Shown here in pieces: positions 63,615-64,000 of a stretch of 64,000 bases of DNA. The first letter of the stretch is position 1, and each line of letters starts with the position of its first letter. The stretch is from Gymnodinialimonas sp. 57CJ19. GTDB lineage: Bacteria > Pseudomonadota > Alphaproteobacteria > Rhodobacterales > Rhodobacteraceae. Both the position numbers and the translations under genes were made by a program. Location: contig NZ_CP151587.1 in assembly GCF_038396845.1 (NCBI RefSeq), positions 1,896,001-1,960,000 of the forward strand, in the 5' to 3' direction. The notes under the pieces were generated by a model, which worked only from the letters and a program-made list of their open reading frames with translations, did no database searches and had not been told where the DNA came from.

Positions 63615-64000
63615 ATGATCGGACGCCTTAACCACGTTGCCATCGCCGTGCCTGACCTCGACGCTGCGGCTGCGCTCTACCGTAACACCCTCGGGGCCGA
63701 CGTTGGCCCGCCCCAGGACGAGCCGGACCACGGTGTTACCGTGATCTTCATCACCCTGCCCAACACCAAGATAGAGCTTCTCTACCCCCTTGGGGATAAC
63801 TCACCCATTAGTTCGTTTTTGGAAAAAAATCCGGCTGGAGGCATCCATCACATCTGTTATGAGGTTGAAGATATCCTAGCTGCGCGAGATAAGTTGAAGG
63901 CCGATGGCGCCCGCGTCTTGAGCAGTGGGGAGCCAAAGATCGGTGCCCATGGGAAACCGGTTCTGTTCCTACATCCAAAAGATTTCACCGGCACTTTGGT
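63615..64000 (+). CDS. mce: Methylmalonyl-CoA epimerase (partial, runs off the right edge)
   Basis: From the ATG at 63615 the frame stays open to the end of the window, about 128 residues and nearly the full length of the family (about 134). It reads MIGRLNHVAIAVPDLDAAAA, then TKIELLYPLGDNSPI, GGIHHICYEVEDI and KPVLFLHPKDFTGTL. This is a vicinal oxygen chelate protein with metal ligands H7, the late HH and the glutamate in IELLYP. It interconverts methylmalonyl-CoA epimers in propionate metabolism. Confidence 0.93.
   Translation, partial: MIGRLNHVAIAVPDLDAAAALYRNTLGADVGPPQDEPDHGVTVIFITLPNTKIELLYPLGDNSPISSFLEKNPAGGIHHICYEVEDILAARDKLKADGARVLSSGEPKIGAHGKPVLFLHPKDFTGTL

Overview
The window is a stretch of chromosome from an alphaproteobacterium, most probably a roseobacter-type member of the Rhodobacteraceae. 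It is GC-rich and densely coding. It carries markers I associate with that group: hflK-hflC followed by a DUF2065 gene, a DUF2842 gene behind purA, secG immediately upstream of pyrG, a DUF2927 secreted protein, a 2Fe-2S ferredoxin of the Rhodobacter type, and a GTTC-N7-GTTC type LexA box. I cannot name the genus from sequence alone. No phage, IS element, CRISPR array or plasmid function was seen, and the only RNA gene is one tRNA-Leu.

Layout. 1-2.1 kb: divergent LysR regulator (cut by the left edge) with DoxX, FMN reductase and pirin genes; the pirin gene has a stop at codon 5. 2.1-10.6 kb: a LysR regulator divergent from a tight run of DHDPS-like aldolase, 3-hydroxyanthranilate 3,4-dioxygenase, kynureninase, a cysteine-type sulfatase and an aldehyde dehydrogenase, followed by a DMT transporter. 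This looks like an accessory catabolic island for a (possibly sulfated) kynurenine-type compound. 10.9-13 kb: a membrane alpha/beta-hydrolase with a small membrane protein. 13.4-23.6 kb: tRNA-Leu, apt, a DUF2927 protein, GNAT, flavin reductase, SulP transporter, mtnP, two LysE-type exporters around an ArgP-like regulator, and ptsP (EI-Ntr). 23.8-26.6 kb: a TPP enzyme joined to a class III CoA-transferase. 26.8-32.9 kb: a TTC38-like protein and opgC-opgG-opgH for periplasmic glucans.

33-35 kb holds a four-gene periplasmic redox operon (two small related Cys proteins, SCO, rhodanese), three of whose products carry a CX3C motif. 35.2-41.4 kb: small lipoprotein, lysC, then glmU-glmS-GNAT-alkD in one reverse-strand unit. 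41.5-48.4 kb: HAD phosphatase, DegT aminotransferase, an outer-membrane barrel protein, pyrG, secG, purA, DUF2842. 48.4-50.9 kb: one 819-residue, extremely acidic low-complexity protein. 51-58.4 kb: thiamine pyrophosphokinase, rpiA, glutathione reductase, hflKC, DUF2065, a DegP-type protease. 58.5-64 kb: a peptidoglycan-binding lipoprotein, a remnant of error-prone polymerase dnaE2 next to an SOS box, ferredoxin, FG-GAP protein, aspS, a response regulator and the start of methylmalonyl-CoA epimerase.

The points I consider most worth following are the sulfatase-kynureninase-dioxygenase island, the CX3C periplasmic operon, the SOS-box/dnaE2 remnant, the acidic protein, the TPP enzyme/CoA-transferase pair, and a dispersed intergenic repeat present in about four copies.
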